In this document: positions 12,501 through 26,800 of the stretch, in pieces | How the letters are laid out: each line of letters opens with the position of its first letter | Position numbering within the stretch: position 1 is the first letter of the stretch | Origin: Anthopleura xanthogrammica | Lineage: Eukaryota > Cnidaria > Anthozoa > Actiniaria > Actiniidae | Assembly: GCA_964019055.1 (NCBI GenBank) | Contig: OZ025207.1 | Span: 17,734,230 to 17,798,229 of the forward strand | Length of the DNA stretch: 64,000 nucleotides | Reading direction: 5' to 3' | The notes under the pieces: model-generated | What the model was told of the DNA's origin: nothing | The model's input: only the letters and a program-made list of their open reading frames with translations | Database searches by the model: none | Translations under genes and position numbers: made by a program

Positions 12501-14819
12501 AGACCATTATTTCATTTTTGATTTATATTTTATTTTCGTCCTTTTACAGCCCGACATTAGCGCATACAGTGAAAAAATTCTTCCAATTTTGTTTGAACAT
12601 CTTGGACGCAGCACCATGAACAACAAAGACCAGTGCCCTAGTGCAACACGGACATACTACGCATTGGAAACCTTCTGTGAAAACTTAGGTACTTTGGCTT
12701 ATTTCTCTTTCAAGACTTTACTTAGTCTTGGGTTTTTCAACCTAAAATTTCCAATAACCCGCCAGCAGCGTATCTTCGACTTAGCGAGAACTCTGCATCA
12801 TGAATCAACTGACACCCTTCCACCATCCACTACCGACCTACCACAATCCAGCAACATCTTTGAAACAACCTATCTTTAACCTGCCGATAACTTGTTGTCA
12901 ATCCGACACTTACATCAACTGCTACCGGCACATTTTAAAAACTTACTAACTGCCTTAGCGTTTTAGAGAAGCATGACGCTGGCTGCACACAGTAACTCAA
13001 GCAAGATTCTATTGATTTATAAGATTAGATAAGACCTTATTTTGGATATGAATGATGCGATAGATCGTGCGCGCACGTGCTGTGTACTCTTATATTGCAC
13101 GCGCCTCCAACCACACAGAACGCGAGATGTATTATGTGTTATTTTATGAAGACATTTCTTATATTATCAAGTGAATCCTCTAGGGTTTTTTTTCGTCGAT
13201 GAGGGTTATCTTATTTTCAAATTTTGTTTCTGGTTCCAGGTGAAGGAATACTACCATATCTTCCTGCTCTCCTGGAAAAGCTCTTAACGGTAATATCAAC
13301 CTCACAGGTGAGTCACATGATATAAACGTTCAGATTCTGATTGGTTTAGAAAGATAGGCCATTTGGCAACCAGCTTTATTATTGGGTTATAACCATTATC
13401 GTTGAAGTGCGGCTCGTTTAATGTCACGTAAACTAGCATTTCGACGGCCGTCAATCAAAATACTTTTTTACGAATATGGTACTTACCTCTAATCTACTTT
13501 AGAACCCCTTACAGAAAATCTTATTAAACTCCATTGGGAACTTTGGTCATAAATAAGAGGCATGTTTTTCTACACCAATAAACTCATTCCCAGTATTTTG
13601 ATTGGTGGCTGTCGAAATGTTAGTAGAATCGAGATCTAATTCTTCAACATTGCGAGCAACAAATTTCAAGATAACCTCCCTAGTTCAGTCTCTGGACGAT
13701 AAACCACCACTGAGTCTTCGTGGGCACGTGCCTATGGAATGTCATGGAAACGCCTTGATTGACGTCCATCAAAACGTACTTCGTAGCACCACAATTCCGC
13801 CGGTGCTATTGAGAAGCACTGTTAACTTTGTAATTGCTGGAGTCTTTCTATTGCCATATTGTAACAACTAGTAAGGGCTTTGTAATGAGTTTTATTCATA
13901 TTTTTCTTTTCCATGGTTTTCTGTTTCAGAATACACATCTAAAAGAGCTGGCTATTAGTGGCATCGGTGCGGCAGGTAAGGATCTAAATGGAGGAAGTAT
14001 TATTTATAGTAATAGACCCTTTTAGCTTGTGTATAATGTTTTCCCATTTCAGACCACGTGTCATTCCCTAGAGTATCATTTCCTTGTTTAACGGTTGTGC
14101 AAGAAAAGACACATGAATATGGATACAACTCAAACAAAGAATCTTATTCTCACGTTGTCTGTTATGGGAAAGCGTTATGCACAAGCTAAAGTTTAACCTT
14201 AATGTTTCTGCAGCACAAATCCTCACAAGCGATTAGACCCATACACCTGTCTAACTTTTACGCAAATGCTTTCTCCCATATCAGACCATGCATATGTCAT
14301 TGTCTAGCTGGATACAACTGAAAAAAGAATCTCATTCTCCAGAGAATGACACATGGTCTGAAATGGGAAAACATTACGCTCAAGCTAAACAAGTCCATTA
14401 CTTTCCTCCAGTAAGATTATGCCATCTTTGAACTAGGAATTAATTAAACCCGTCAAAATAACTACCAAGTTAACTCTCTGAATCGTTCAATTTTGGCGTC
14501 AAAAGCTTCCCTCCTGCGCGCACGTACCTGACTGACCTAACCTTTGCAGTGACTACTACTACTAATAAAATACTTTATCATTCAAATTATTTTTTCCGTC
14601 ATTTTGATTAGCCGAGAGAACTGCAAACAACTGCCTACAAATCACGGTTTGCTCATGCGCATTACGGTGCAGAGCCATCTTACTGCAAATAACGGTTTGC
14701 TCATGCGCAGTAACGCTGTATTTGACAATGGCTCGCTTCCCTGAAAAAATGAGCTGACTTCTTTGTTATTGTTTGACTCGCACTGTCCCTCAAAGATTAG
14801 AAAAAATAATTTGAATGAT

Positions 14820-14853
<34 letters not shown>

Positions 14854-17800
14854 CGAGATTTGTTAGTGTCACTAACAAATCACGATATTTTGCTCAACCT
14901 CGTCCAATAATTGCTTATTATTTAGAAAGGGCGACACGATAAACTCGTGGCCCTCGATGTTTAACGTCTCCAAATGAGACTATTTTCATCATCCGATTTT
15001 TGCAGTTTTTTTAAAGTGGCAAAGGCAGCACCTACTACTCAAATATTTTAATTCCCTGAGTGTAGGCCAAGGCTTGAACCCACAACCTCCCAAACAATAT
15101 TCCGATGCCCAAACAACTGAGCCAACCGGGAGGCGTTTTACTTACAGCGCTTCGCAATCACACGCGCGAATCGCCATCGCGACGAAATAAGGTTTTGGTG
15201 GACGTCGATCAAAGTGTTTCCATGACATTGTCGGAAAACACAAAGTTATCAAGGCACGTGCCTCGTGGAATGTTGTGGAAACGCCTTGATTGACGTCCAC
15301 CAAAACCAACTTTGTTGCAACAGCAAATTGTACGATTTCGCGCGTTTGATTGGGAAATGCTGTAACAACTTACTATACAATGACCTATAGTTGAGGTATT
15401 TTTCCTTTTTTTTTATATAGCGAATGCAGCAAAAGAAAACTTAGTACCCTACTTCCCTCAGATAGTTGAACTTATTAAGGTGAGAGGTTTGCATTCTTGG
15501 CGTCCATATAACATCACATCCAGACAACCATTTTTGGATTGAAATATTTTTCAAGGCGTCCACATAGCAACGTTTTATTAGCAAAATTTTCGAGACATCC
15601 ATCCGGTATTCGAAATTTAAGACTTGTTTTCGTTTGACATCGTTTCGTTTTCATGATTCCTTTGTGATTATGCTTGAAGTACTTGGGAAATCTTGTACAT
15701 TTTGAGGGCTACTGTTTTGAGAGTAATCCTCTTGCAGATTTTCCTCAAACTTGCGTTTCAAATGCTAGGTAGTTGTAGATGAGCTTAGTTCTTGGCATGC
15801 AATTTTGCTTCAATGTTCAATACTTTCCTTCTTCTATAAAAATTCTTGATTCAAGACATCAATCTGTTGGAAATACTCGACAACCCTTGTATACGTTTTG
15901 AAGAATACTATTTTATGAATGATTATCTCGCAAACTTTCCACAAATTCGCATTTTCAAAACCTGATGTTATAAATGAGCTCAGTTATTGATATCCACTGC
16001 TTCTTAAGCGCACCCTTGCTTCAAAGTTTAAGACTGTCGTTCCTCGAGAAAACGTCTTGATTCAAAACAAAAGTATGTTTGAAATACTTGCCAACCCGTT
16101 GAATGTAGTTCTTTGGGAATACTGTTTTGGTGAATGATCATCCTCTCGCAGATTTTCCGCAAACTTGCATTTTTCAAGGCTAGGGGTTTGAAAATCAGCT
16201 GTTATTGACATCGACTCTTCCTTACACTGGAACTAAATTTCAACGTGTTTTGAAAGAAACACGTTTTGAGACATCCAATGTCAAACGTTTTTGTATGGAA
16301 AAACCTTTCGTGATCTTGCTGAATTTATTCCTGTACTTTGTGATAAACTATTCGTTAACCATAAGAAAGACGTGGACGTCCAATAACGAAATACTCTACC
16401 ATTACCTTTAGGTTTACTTAACGAGCAGTGCCGATGGAAATTTGCTTCAAGTGCAAACCATAGGTAAGTAACAAAGATCGTATGTTGGCTACACTCACGA
16501 AAAAAAAAACAGCGCGCGTTCTATTTCAGCTTTCCGCGTTTATTGAAACGTTAAAAAGGATGAAAACAGGGTTCCAGTTTTATGGAACTTTCTCTGACGT
16601 CAGTCGGCATAGACAAAAGAAATAATCTTGATGAAAGGTCCTAAACAGGATTTATGGACTTTGAAATCGCGTGTCGCCATCAAAATGCGTATAAACTTCC
16701 ATCTCGTGAAGAAGTGTACTTTATTTTTGGAAAATTAACTGTCATTCTTTCCGATTTTTTCAATTTCAACGTCCTTAAACCATGAGTGCTCTGTTAATAC
16801 ATAGCCAACAAAGCTTAAGGTGCGGACACATGGTGCAACATTGCGCGCAATAATGCCTGCAATCTTGCTGAAGTAGGATCCTTTTTCTACTTCAGCAACA
16901 TTGCGATGTAACAAATTGCGTCGTGTAACATGGCTCGCAACATCGATTGCCTGCAACATTGCGCGCAACGTTGCACATACGTTCGTAGCTTTACATTTTC
17001 GTTCAATGGGATGGCGGCACATTGGTAAGCAGTATAGTATGTTGGTCATACTTTTAACTTGTGTTCTTCTTGATGTTAGATACCCTGGGAGTCTTAGCGC
17101 GAACTATTGGTGCTCAGAACTTTCTTCCACTTGCTGAAGAATGTATACAACTAGGGCTGGTAAGAAGTGACTGCTTGATGGTGTCATACTAATGTACCTT
17201 GAGATGCGCAGATGCTATACAATACTTTATGCCTGCAAAAAGGCTAAATGAGAAAGTTTCGTAATACTATATGCTAAAGCAATGCACACTGTTTTCCCCT
17301 CACAGTTCCCTGTGCCATCTTGAAAGGTAGCTGTCACTTTGCATCGAAGCGAGATATGAGGTGACCTCGCAATGATAGAGACCTTTTTTAACACTTTGGA
17401 CAATTATTCACATGTCTCTATCATTGCAAGGTCACCTCATGTCTCGCTTCGATGCAAAGGCACAGCTAGCTTTCAAGATGGCGCAAAGAAGTGTAAAGGG
17501 GACTATTACATACAGAATCGACTCGCCATCATATGTGAGTAGAGTTGTTTGTTGGCTCTCTCCTGTGCTTCGAGGGTTTTTCTCCGGGTTCTCCGGTTTT
17601 CCTCCCTCCACAAAAATCAACTTCTAAATTCCAATTCGATCATGGAACGAGGGTCACAGATTTGTTAGCCACTGGTCATTAATTCAATACCATTGCAATA
17701 CAAGGATTATTTATTTATTTTATCATTTTATTGGCAACATATTAAAAAGTCATTACTGAACACCGAAGCAAAAATTGCAGGCACCGCAACGTTGTGGTCA

Positions 17801-20800
17801 GAAGCAAACATTTCAAAGGCGCGAGTTGACTCGCCTTCCAGTCAGAATGATTGGACCTATCATGTTCACAGTGCGTTGTGGCTCTAAGACCCTGATTGGC
17901 TTGAGGCTTTGTTTTATGACGTCATGTAATTTTATGTTTTGTTTTAAACAGAATCTTCTTGCGCAGGACAGGGATCCCGACCTAAGAAGATGCACGTACG
18001 TAGAAAAACGTTAATCAAAAATAAACATTTTAATGCATTTTATTTAAGACACAGCAAAGAAATTAACAGCGGAATTCAGTGACTATTGTTTTTTTTTTAT
18101 CGACTTTGTCTTGGCTGATTTTGTGAGACTGTTGTAATACAGTTTTATGTCACTCAAACAATACGACGCAGGGATATTACTAAATAATGCTCAGTAGAAT
18201 ATCCCACATCAGTTGGATCAATTTCCAGTGTGAAGAATTTACAGGGTTCGTACGGGTCTTGAAACTGAAACTCTTGGAAAGTTTTGGAAATTGATAATGG
18301 ATTTTTCCAGGGCCTGGAAAGTTTTGGAAAATTGATTTAAGGTCCTGTAGGCTATGGAAAAGTTATGGATTTTTTGTAGCTTGTCCGGCTTATACCTTGC
18401 AAAGAATTGTTTTCATTATAAAAGTATGTTGAATGTTTCAGATCCATGAATTTGGCTTTAATTTTGTACTATGTGTGGTTTTGGAAATTTGAGTCAAAGG
18501 GCTTTGGAAAGTTTTGGAAAAGTTTTGGAAATTCTCACATGGGATCATGTACGAAGCCTGAATTTAGTGTTGAAGTCCTTTTCTCCAAAAAAGAATTGTT
18601 CACTATTTGCGCTTTCTCTTTAATCTCACCTCACTTACATGAAAGAAATCGATAAGGATCGCGCAATATTCTTCCCATACAATTTCTTGCTTTTCCAGTT
18701 CTAGCAGCGCACTACCTCACCAAGCCACATTCGTTCCCTAAGCTTGTCATTATAACTGTAACTATAACTAATTTCCTGTTCCAATTGCCGACTCCTATCT
18801 ACAGGTATGGTTTGTTCGCATCGATATCAACTATATTGAAAACCGACATGGAGAAGTTCTTACCAGACATAATGAAACACATGATCGATTCTTTACAATC
18901 TACTGAAGGAATCGTGGTAAGAAACAGATATTTAACCAGATATTTATTGCGCATGTTTAACGAACTTCCGGAAACTCTAGGAAACACGTAAACCAGAGTT
19001 GAGCCCACTTTTTATCGATGCGCGCGCGGTGGAGACGAACCGAGTAGTGGAAATAGACTGGTACAACAGACCATATGGTCTCTTGACTGGTAATAATAAT
19101 ATTGTATTTCGTGCGCGCGCGCTGTTTTCCTGTTATTTTTGCGATATATAAGTTAGTAAGTTAGTGAGAAAAGTGGGTTTAGTTCTGGACTAGCAAACAC
19201 TTGAAAAGAAAAGATCAAAATCTGGTTAGTTTATGCTCTTTTAATGTTTAAGTTTTAATGGTCTCATACTAATGTCATACCCTGAGATGCGCAAAGATTA
19301 ACGTTTTATACCCACAAAATGCTATCAGAATGAGTAGGCTACTGTTACCACAACAAGGCACCCTGCACAGTCCATTATAGCATTGGCGACATTTTAACTA
19401 GTCGTTATACTGGTTATACTGGTTATACTGGTTATACGACCATTTGCTCAATTGACTATTTGTTGGGTGTTTGTAGACACATTACGCTGAAGAGGACGAT
19501 CCAACATTCTTGCTGGAAGACGAGGAGCTGGAAGACGAAGAGTTGGAGGATGATGAAGATATTACTGGGTAAGTGGTGCCACACTTCAAGTACTTGAGTG
19601 CATCAGAGCAGTTTTCGTGTGAGTGCGAAACGTAGAGCAGATTTCGTATGAGTGTGAAAAGTCACCGCACGGTTACGGCGCGGACACGGCACCGAATGTC
19701 GTATGTTTTCATACACGTCACGGCACTGACACGGTTACGGCAAGGCGCGGTCCGTGCCGTACGTTTTTCATAGTCATACGAAAACTGCTCTATGTTACCA
19801 AACGTACATTGCGCATACGGTACGACATGCTGTAACATTGAAATGGCCTCAGTCGCAATGCGTGGTTACTGCTTCGTCTTTAGTGCGACTACGGTTTTGC
19901 CATGTATTTTCGCACCTATTCTTTGTTACGTCATCGCGACCATGTTGGTGGTATTTAACAAAAGACTTCTCATTGTATTGCTGGTATCAGAGTATTTTTC
20001 GTGTCATCGTACTTTGTGTTTCGCACACATATTTTTAGATTTATGGAGGTTTTTCATGGCGACCATGTTTCAGGGCAGGAACAATGCAATTTGTTTGCAC
20101 GACAAGAAAATTTATTTCTCAGAAGAAATTTCTATTGTTTTGTCCTCTAACATGGCTGCCTTCTTGTCAATCGTTGTCCACATAAACGGTATCTACCTTT
20201 TTAGTCGACTATCTCTGGTTAACCGTTCTCATGTGTTATGGTTATCATTGACTTTGGTTTCATTTTTGATCAACAGATATAGCGTAGAAAATTCTTATTT
20301 GGAAGAAAAAGAAGATACCTGTAATGCCTTAGGAGAATTAGCAGAAAACACAGGGTAATAAAACTATCAATAAATAAAATAATATATGAATAATGATTAA
20401 TAAATAATGAACAGTAGATCCCACAGAGTGTCTCTTCTTCCCGCACTGGATTCCAATTGGAATTTAGAAGTTGAATGGAAGAAAATGAAAGAAAGAACTG
20501 AAAAAGGGAAGAATGGATGGAGGAACAGAGAGCAGGAAAGAAGGGCAGAGAACAGGAATGAAATGATAAGAATGGATGAGAGTTCACAAATGAAGGAATG
20601 AATATTTCGTTTTATTTTTCAGCATCAAGTTCCTGCCCTATCTCGACGAAGTTTCTAAAGAGGTTCTACGACTAGTTCAGGTAAGCAGTCAGTCCTTGTC
20701 AGGGATGCGTATTATGGGGGTATAGTATAACTCTTAAAAAGAGCTATGAAACTAAGACTTGATATTAGAATGGTTATCGTACGAGTGGGAAACGTATGGT

Positions 20801-23800
20801 ACTGACTTACATCACGTACACGGTACGACATGTTATTACATTGAAATGGCTTCCCATAAGAATGGTTTTCATATGAGTGGGAAACGTACGTTACTGACTT
20901 ATAGCATGTACACGGTACGACATGTTGTTACAGTGTTTCAGTGTCGTAACATTGAAATGGCTTCCATTTGTCAAGTGCTTCGGGACGAGGTTACGCAGGG
21001 TTAAAGAAAGGTTTTTATTCTTATAAGAATAAACATTGAGGACTTAAAATCATTTTTTTGCATACTGTCATGCCTCACAATCTGCACAGATTGATACTTG
21101 ACAGTTTGTTTCACAGATTGATAACAGTTTGTTTTAATAGTGAACTATTGTTTGCGATTTTTTTTAGTTTCCGCATACAGGAGTGCGTAAAGGTGCTGTA
21201 ACAGCTTTGGGTCAATTCTGTGTTGTACTTCATAAAGTCTTGGAAGAGAGTCAAACTCAAGAAAGAACACCTTGTAAGTCTAATCACTCGCTTGCTTGTT
21301 TTGTGTTTCTTTGCCTGTCTGCCTGCAGGCAGCTTAGTTCTTTGCTTGCGCTTCTGCCTCTTAACTTGTTTTTATAAAATAACTCTTATAAATCTCGCAT
21401 TCTCATTGGTTGATGGCGCGTGCATCAGTTATGAGAGAACACAGCACGAGCGCGCATTTGTATCTTATAAAAGATATAAAAAAAATTGCTTGCTCTGCTG
21501 TGCGAAGGTATAAAGCACTTGTCAAAAGGGATGGTCAAAACAATGATTTAAGAAGTGTTGAGGAGCTCTAAAACTGAACACAGCACACGCGCACGTTTTT
21601 TTATTTCTTCAGTTTGGTATTTATATAAAGAAAAATGTTCGACACTTTACAACCTCAACTACCCTCGAAACAAGATGTGATTAGAATAGCAAAAGAAAGT
21701 ATTCACAAAGTAAATCGCGCGTTCAGATTTCCCCACTCTAGCACGTGCACGTTCTAACAAGTTTTATTGTAAGCTACTTTGTGTTAACCTGATTGATTAA
21801 AACTTACTCACTTACTTACTTACTTACTTACCTCTAAGAAGTCTTGCAAGAAAACTTTCTGAGAGTAGGAAGCAGCTTGCAAAGATTTTGTTAGGCGCAG
21901 ATTCGAGATGCAAACTATACACTAGATAAAACTTAAACTAACTAAACAGCAAAATGGCAAAGCCGCAGAAATACAAGCACCAAAATCATGCAACTTGTCA
22001 GGCAACATTGTTGCAAGTTTCTCGTATTAACACCCTGTGCAACAACAAAAGTTTCTTGCGCGACTTTGTTCCAGAAGTAGAAGCGCGCAGGCTGGTAATA
22101 CGAGCAGCATTCGCTCTGCAACTTGCATCGCAACAATGTTGCGCGACAAGTTGCACGATTTTGTTGCTCGTATTTCCGCGCCCTACGACAACATTTTTTT
22201 CTTTAGAGTCTGAGAAAAGGCATCTTTGTTTCTGTTCCTTGTGCTGGTGTAGCATATCAAGTCAGAAAGACTCGTAAATAAATACTAACAGTTTTACTTC
22301 CTTTCTTTTCTTTTTACGCCTAGTGCAACGACTTGTTACCACAACTGTTAGTCTCTACATCACCGTCATTACCAAGGACAAAGATAGGACTGTTGTCATG
22401 GCAACCCTTCAGGCGCTGAACGAGATGCTAAAGAATATGAAGGGTGCTGCGTTGGTTGGTGAAGGTCACGTGGATTCTATCGTTGCGGCTGTTCGAGCTA
22501 TTTTTCTTCAACAGGTAAGAAAGATTGTTTTGAAAGTCGTTGAAAATGCACAAATTGTGCATGCAACAGTGAAACCGCACCGGGCATCTTACTGCGCAGC
22601 TTTTGCGCACAACTTCACCGGGAACAATAGGGTATACTATGTGAACATATCTGCAGCCTCGTTGACAATGGTGCGATGCTCTCGGAAAATAAATGTTCAC
22701 TATTTTGATATATTGGTTATTAGAAAACCATAATGTTTGGCGCGCTCCTTAAATTTCTTAACTTGCTGCGGGGAAAATGGTACGTCATACTGTTCTGATG
22801 CCCACAACATCGCGCGCAAAAGAAGCTCCGCGTACCAGGGCGTTTAGGGACAATGTTAACACTCAGCTTCGTGTGGGTTTACACTAGCCGTGCAAATGCA
22901 AAAGGAGATACGTAAGGAAAGGAAATTATTTGATCCTCCTTGTCCTGAAAACAGTAATCTGCTCTGCCCTTGTCTCTCCTGTGAAATTAGTCTTCACTAC
23001 TTTGTGCTGGTTTCTCTTGTTGAAATCAGTATTGATGGTACTGCCTATGCTTCAATCCACAGCTATTTCAAAAAGATTGAGGAAGCTTTTGTTTCATGTA
23101 CCATGCCAAGCCCGAAATGAATTTTGGATTATATGTAATTAATGTCAGCACAGAAGAAATCATGCCTAAAAACCGTGCAGGCAAAGTTTGGGAAAATCCC
23201 GGGAGTCTATATATATATTGCTCTGACCTCAGGCTGATTGCGTTCACGGCACCCATAGTGAGTTTCGGGCTAGGTATGCAACATGCAACACAAACAAGAC
23301 CTTCACCAACCTTTTTGAAATAGCTGTATATTCACAGTCTAACCGTTTTGAATTTTTCACTTGTCAGACTGGATGCCAAGAGGATGAAGACGAATCATAT
23401 GATGGTGATGACGATCAGCAGGCGGAATTCGATGCCATGTTAATCGAATACTCAGGCGATTGTCTGCCAGCACTTGCTGAAGCTATTGGTGCTCAAGCCT
23501 TCGCTCCTTACTTCGCAGGATTCATGCCTCTTCTTCTCAAGAAAATTGTGAGTTGCCTTGCCTTGCCTTGCCTTGCCTTGCCTTGCCTTGCCTTGCCTTG
23601 CCTTGCCTTGCCTTGCCTTGCCTTGCCTTGCCTTGCCTTGCCTTGCCTTGCCTTGCCTTGCCTTGCCTTGCCTTGCCTTGCCTTGCCTTGCCTTGCCTTG
23701 CCTTGCCTTGCCTTGCCTTGCCTTGCCTTGCCTTGCCTTGCCTTGCCTTGCCTTGCCTTGCCTTGCCTTGCCTTGCCTTGCCTTGCCTTGCCTTGCCTTG

Positions 23801-26800
23801 CCTTGCCTTGCCTTGCCTTGCCTTGCCTTGCCTTGCCTTGCCTTGCCTTGCCTTGCCTTGCCTTGCCTTGCCTTGCCTTGCCTTGCCTTGCCTTGCCTTG
23901 CCTTGCCTTGCCTTGCCTTGCCTTGCCTTGCCTTGCCTTGCCTTGCCTTGCCTTGCCTTGCCTTGCCTTGCCTTGCCTTGCCTTGCCTTGCCTTGCCTTG
24001 CCTTGCCTTGCCTTGCCTTGCCTTGCCTTGCCTTGCCTTGCCTTGCCTTGCCTTGCCTTGCCTTGCCTTGCCTTGCAAATTATTCTTATTTAATTGTCTG
24101 GTGGCGTACGCTGCTAATAATGCGTGGTCTTTCACCGCTGTGAATTCAACGGGTGGCTGGTTCATTGCGTCACCATAAAACAGTAATTTTAGCAAGAAAA
24201 TATCTTCGAGAAATAGTTTGTTTTGGCTAGAAATGACACTCTAAAGCTACGGACAAACATGCGTGCGCAGTTGCACCTTTTCTCCGTGCCTTGAAACGAT
24301 GCGCAGGAATTGATGGTTGATGTAATATACACATGACTCTCAACTAACATTATCTTGTCATTTGTTTGCTTCAGCGCAAGTCGTCACCAACATCAGACAA
24401 ATCCTTTGCCATTGGTACGATATCAGAGGTAAGCAGGATTTCTCCTTACTTTCAAGCTGCATTATGGACATTCAGATGTATTAGATTTGAGTATTCTTTC
24501 CATTTGCCACATCATTCTTGTTTTATTTGTTTTCCAATTTTAAGATTTAATGTATTTTCAATAAACACAAGGCATAAATGTCAGAAATATGTAATAAAGT
24601 CATTGGAATATGAAAACTTACTTGCGCAATTTATTTAGATTTAGTTATATGGAACACTGCTCCCTATTCAAAATTATAGAAAGCAATGTTATGGATACCC
24701 TGAAGCAACCCTGGGTTGATCAAAGTCAGGGCACGGCTTACTCACACATCGAATTGGACTTTAGCATGTTGATTTGTCGGTGGAGTGAGGAAAACCGGAG
24801 AACCAGGAGAATAAACCCTGAAATCAAAAGAGCCAGAGACCTAAGACACTCTACTCACATGCCATGCTTGTGATACTGAGTCCAGGAATCACTCGGGCAT
24901 TAGCTATAGTCAGTGGAAACAGAGAGAGTCTGCCAGTAGCTTTTTAGTTCCATTTTTTTCTTGGCCAAAATCAGTCCAAAATGGAAATTTTGGTAGTCTA
25001 CTTCGCAGCCGTCATTAGTTTCAGTCCCAAATCCTCCCAAGCCCTCTCCACTAACAGAGAGGGTAAGTGAGGATTTGGGACCGAAAGAGTGACAGCTGCG
25101 GAGGAGACTATGCAGTGTGGACAAATTTCATTTTTGGGACTTTGTAATATCCGGCCCTTTTTTCCCTCCGACTCGAGACCCCAGATGTGAGAGGCGAGTG
25201 CGTTATCTCTAAAAACTACCTTTGATTCCTATAAACTGAGTTAGTTGTGCAGTCACTCAAAACTGACGTAATTGTGCAACCATTGGAAATTACTGCCGCA
25301 ATAGTTGTTCCAAATAAATAAAATAAATCACTTTTTTTTATAGTGATATACAAATTCAGTAACTGAATACTAGTTTCCAATTTGGCCCACTGTCACTCAC
25401 ACACACTACCACTACATTATATATTCTATGCATACAACTCAACTCACATGTTGACCAAACTAAGTCGACATCATTCATAATTAACCAAATGTGTTTGTAT
25501 TATAATCTGTAGGTTGTTTTGGCACTTGGCCCAGCGACTATTCCTTTTGTCCAACACCTGTACCCAGTCTTTCTTGGAGCACTCAAAGACCCGGATGATG
25601 AAGTGCGAAGTAATGCGACATATGGACTGGGTCTGCTCGTCATGAATGGCGGTGATATTATGGTGCCGTATCCTTATCAAACAGAAAGACATCTTCCTGC
25701 GTTACTCGCCTATATTCTGTTATGATTTATGCCTTGTTTTTCGATTTATTTTTGTGACTTTCTCTGAATATTTTGGATTTATCGGTCCCTTGGTTGGAGG
25801 TAGACTGTGTTTATTGTTTCTTCTTCTTAGTTCTGTGTTCAGTTGTAGGTGACTGTAGATGTAGTGGAGTTCCCTTGCTCTTAGGTAGACTGTTGTAGTG
25901 TACTTATCTGTCCCTTCATTTCCATTACCTCCCTCTCGTATTTTTTCTTTCCATTTCCTTTTTCCCACTCTTCTATCTTCCAATTCTTTCCTTTACTTTC
26001 TTGCCCTTTCCTTTCAACTACTTTCTTATTTCCAAGTCCAGGAATCGAACCTGAGACCTCAGAATACCAACAATATTTGCTATTCTAGGTATAGATATTT
26101 ATTTCCTTGACAATCCTAACAGATATTACCAGGTGTTGTTGGAAGCGTTTTTCTCAATGTCGTCGTCCGAGCAGCCTGGTCGTGTAGTAGATAATGTATG
26201 TGGTGCTGTGAGCCGGATGATTATGGCCAACCGGTCAGCGGTACCTCTTGACAAGGTCAGTATCTTTTAGTTTTAGTTGACTTGCAACTTATGTGGAAAC
26301 AACCACAGTATCCTCATCTATTTGTCAGGGACGGCGTAGAACCTGCTTAGTCTTGGTAAGAAAAAAGATCCTAAATCTATGATACTGCTATGATACATCC
26401 GTCAATTGTAGAAGGAAAAAAAAACACTTTTAATGTCGGTTATTTTCTGTTATGTTATCTTTGGTGAGTAATTTTTTTCATGGCTTTTTTTGATAGGTAT
26501 TTCCGATGATCATCCAGTGTTTACCGCTCAAGGAGGATTTCGAGGAGAATCCAACCGTCTATTCGTGTATTATTGAAATGTTTAGCGATCAGCATCCACA
26601 GGTGAGCGCTTATTACATAAGTTCTTGTCTCGTATTCACTTGTATTGTCTAATGAAAATAGAACACATGTTGGTTTTCCTTGTATTAGTACATATTATTG
26701 ATAGTGAAGATGATAATGGTTGTGATGATGATGAAGACGATGATGATGATTGTGATGATAACTGTGATGGTGTTGATGATGAAGATGATGATGATGATTG

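Noticed and set aside
19792..20358. 188-codon frame with hydrophobic stretches
   Set aside because: It is intron 23 sequence running into the true exon 24 (20277-20354). The frame of the exon explains its last part and the rest shows no family features.
23437..24195. Long open frames of Cys-Leu-Ala-Leu-Pro (forward) and Gly-Lys-Ala-Arg-Gln (reverse)
   Set aside because: They are translations of the CCTTG microsatellite. The real exon ends at 23547 with a good donor and the frame resumes at 24375.
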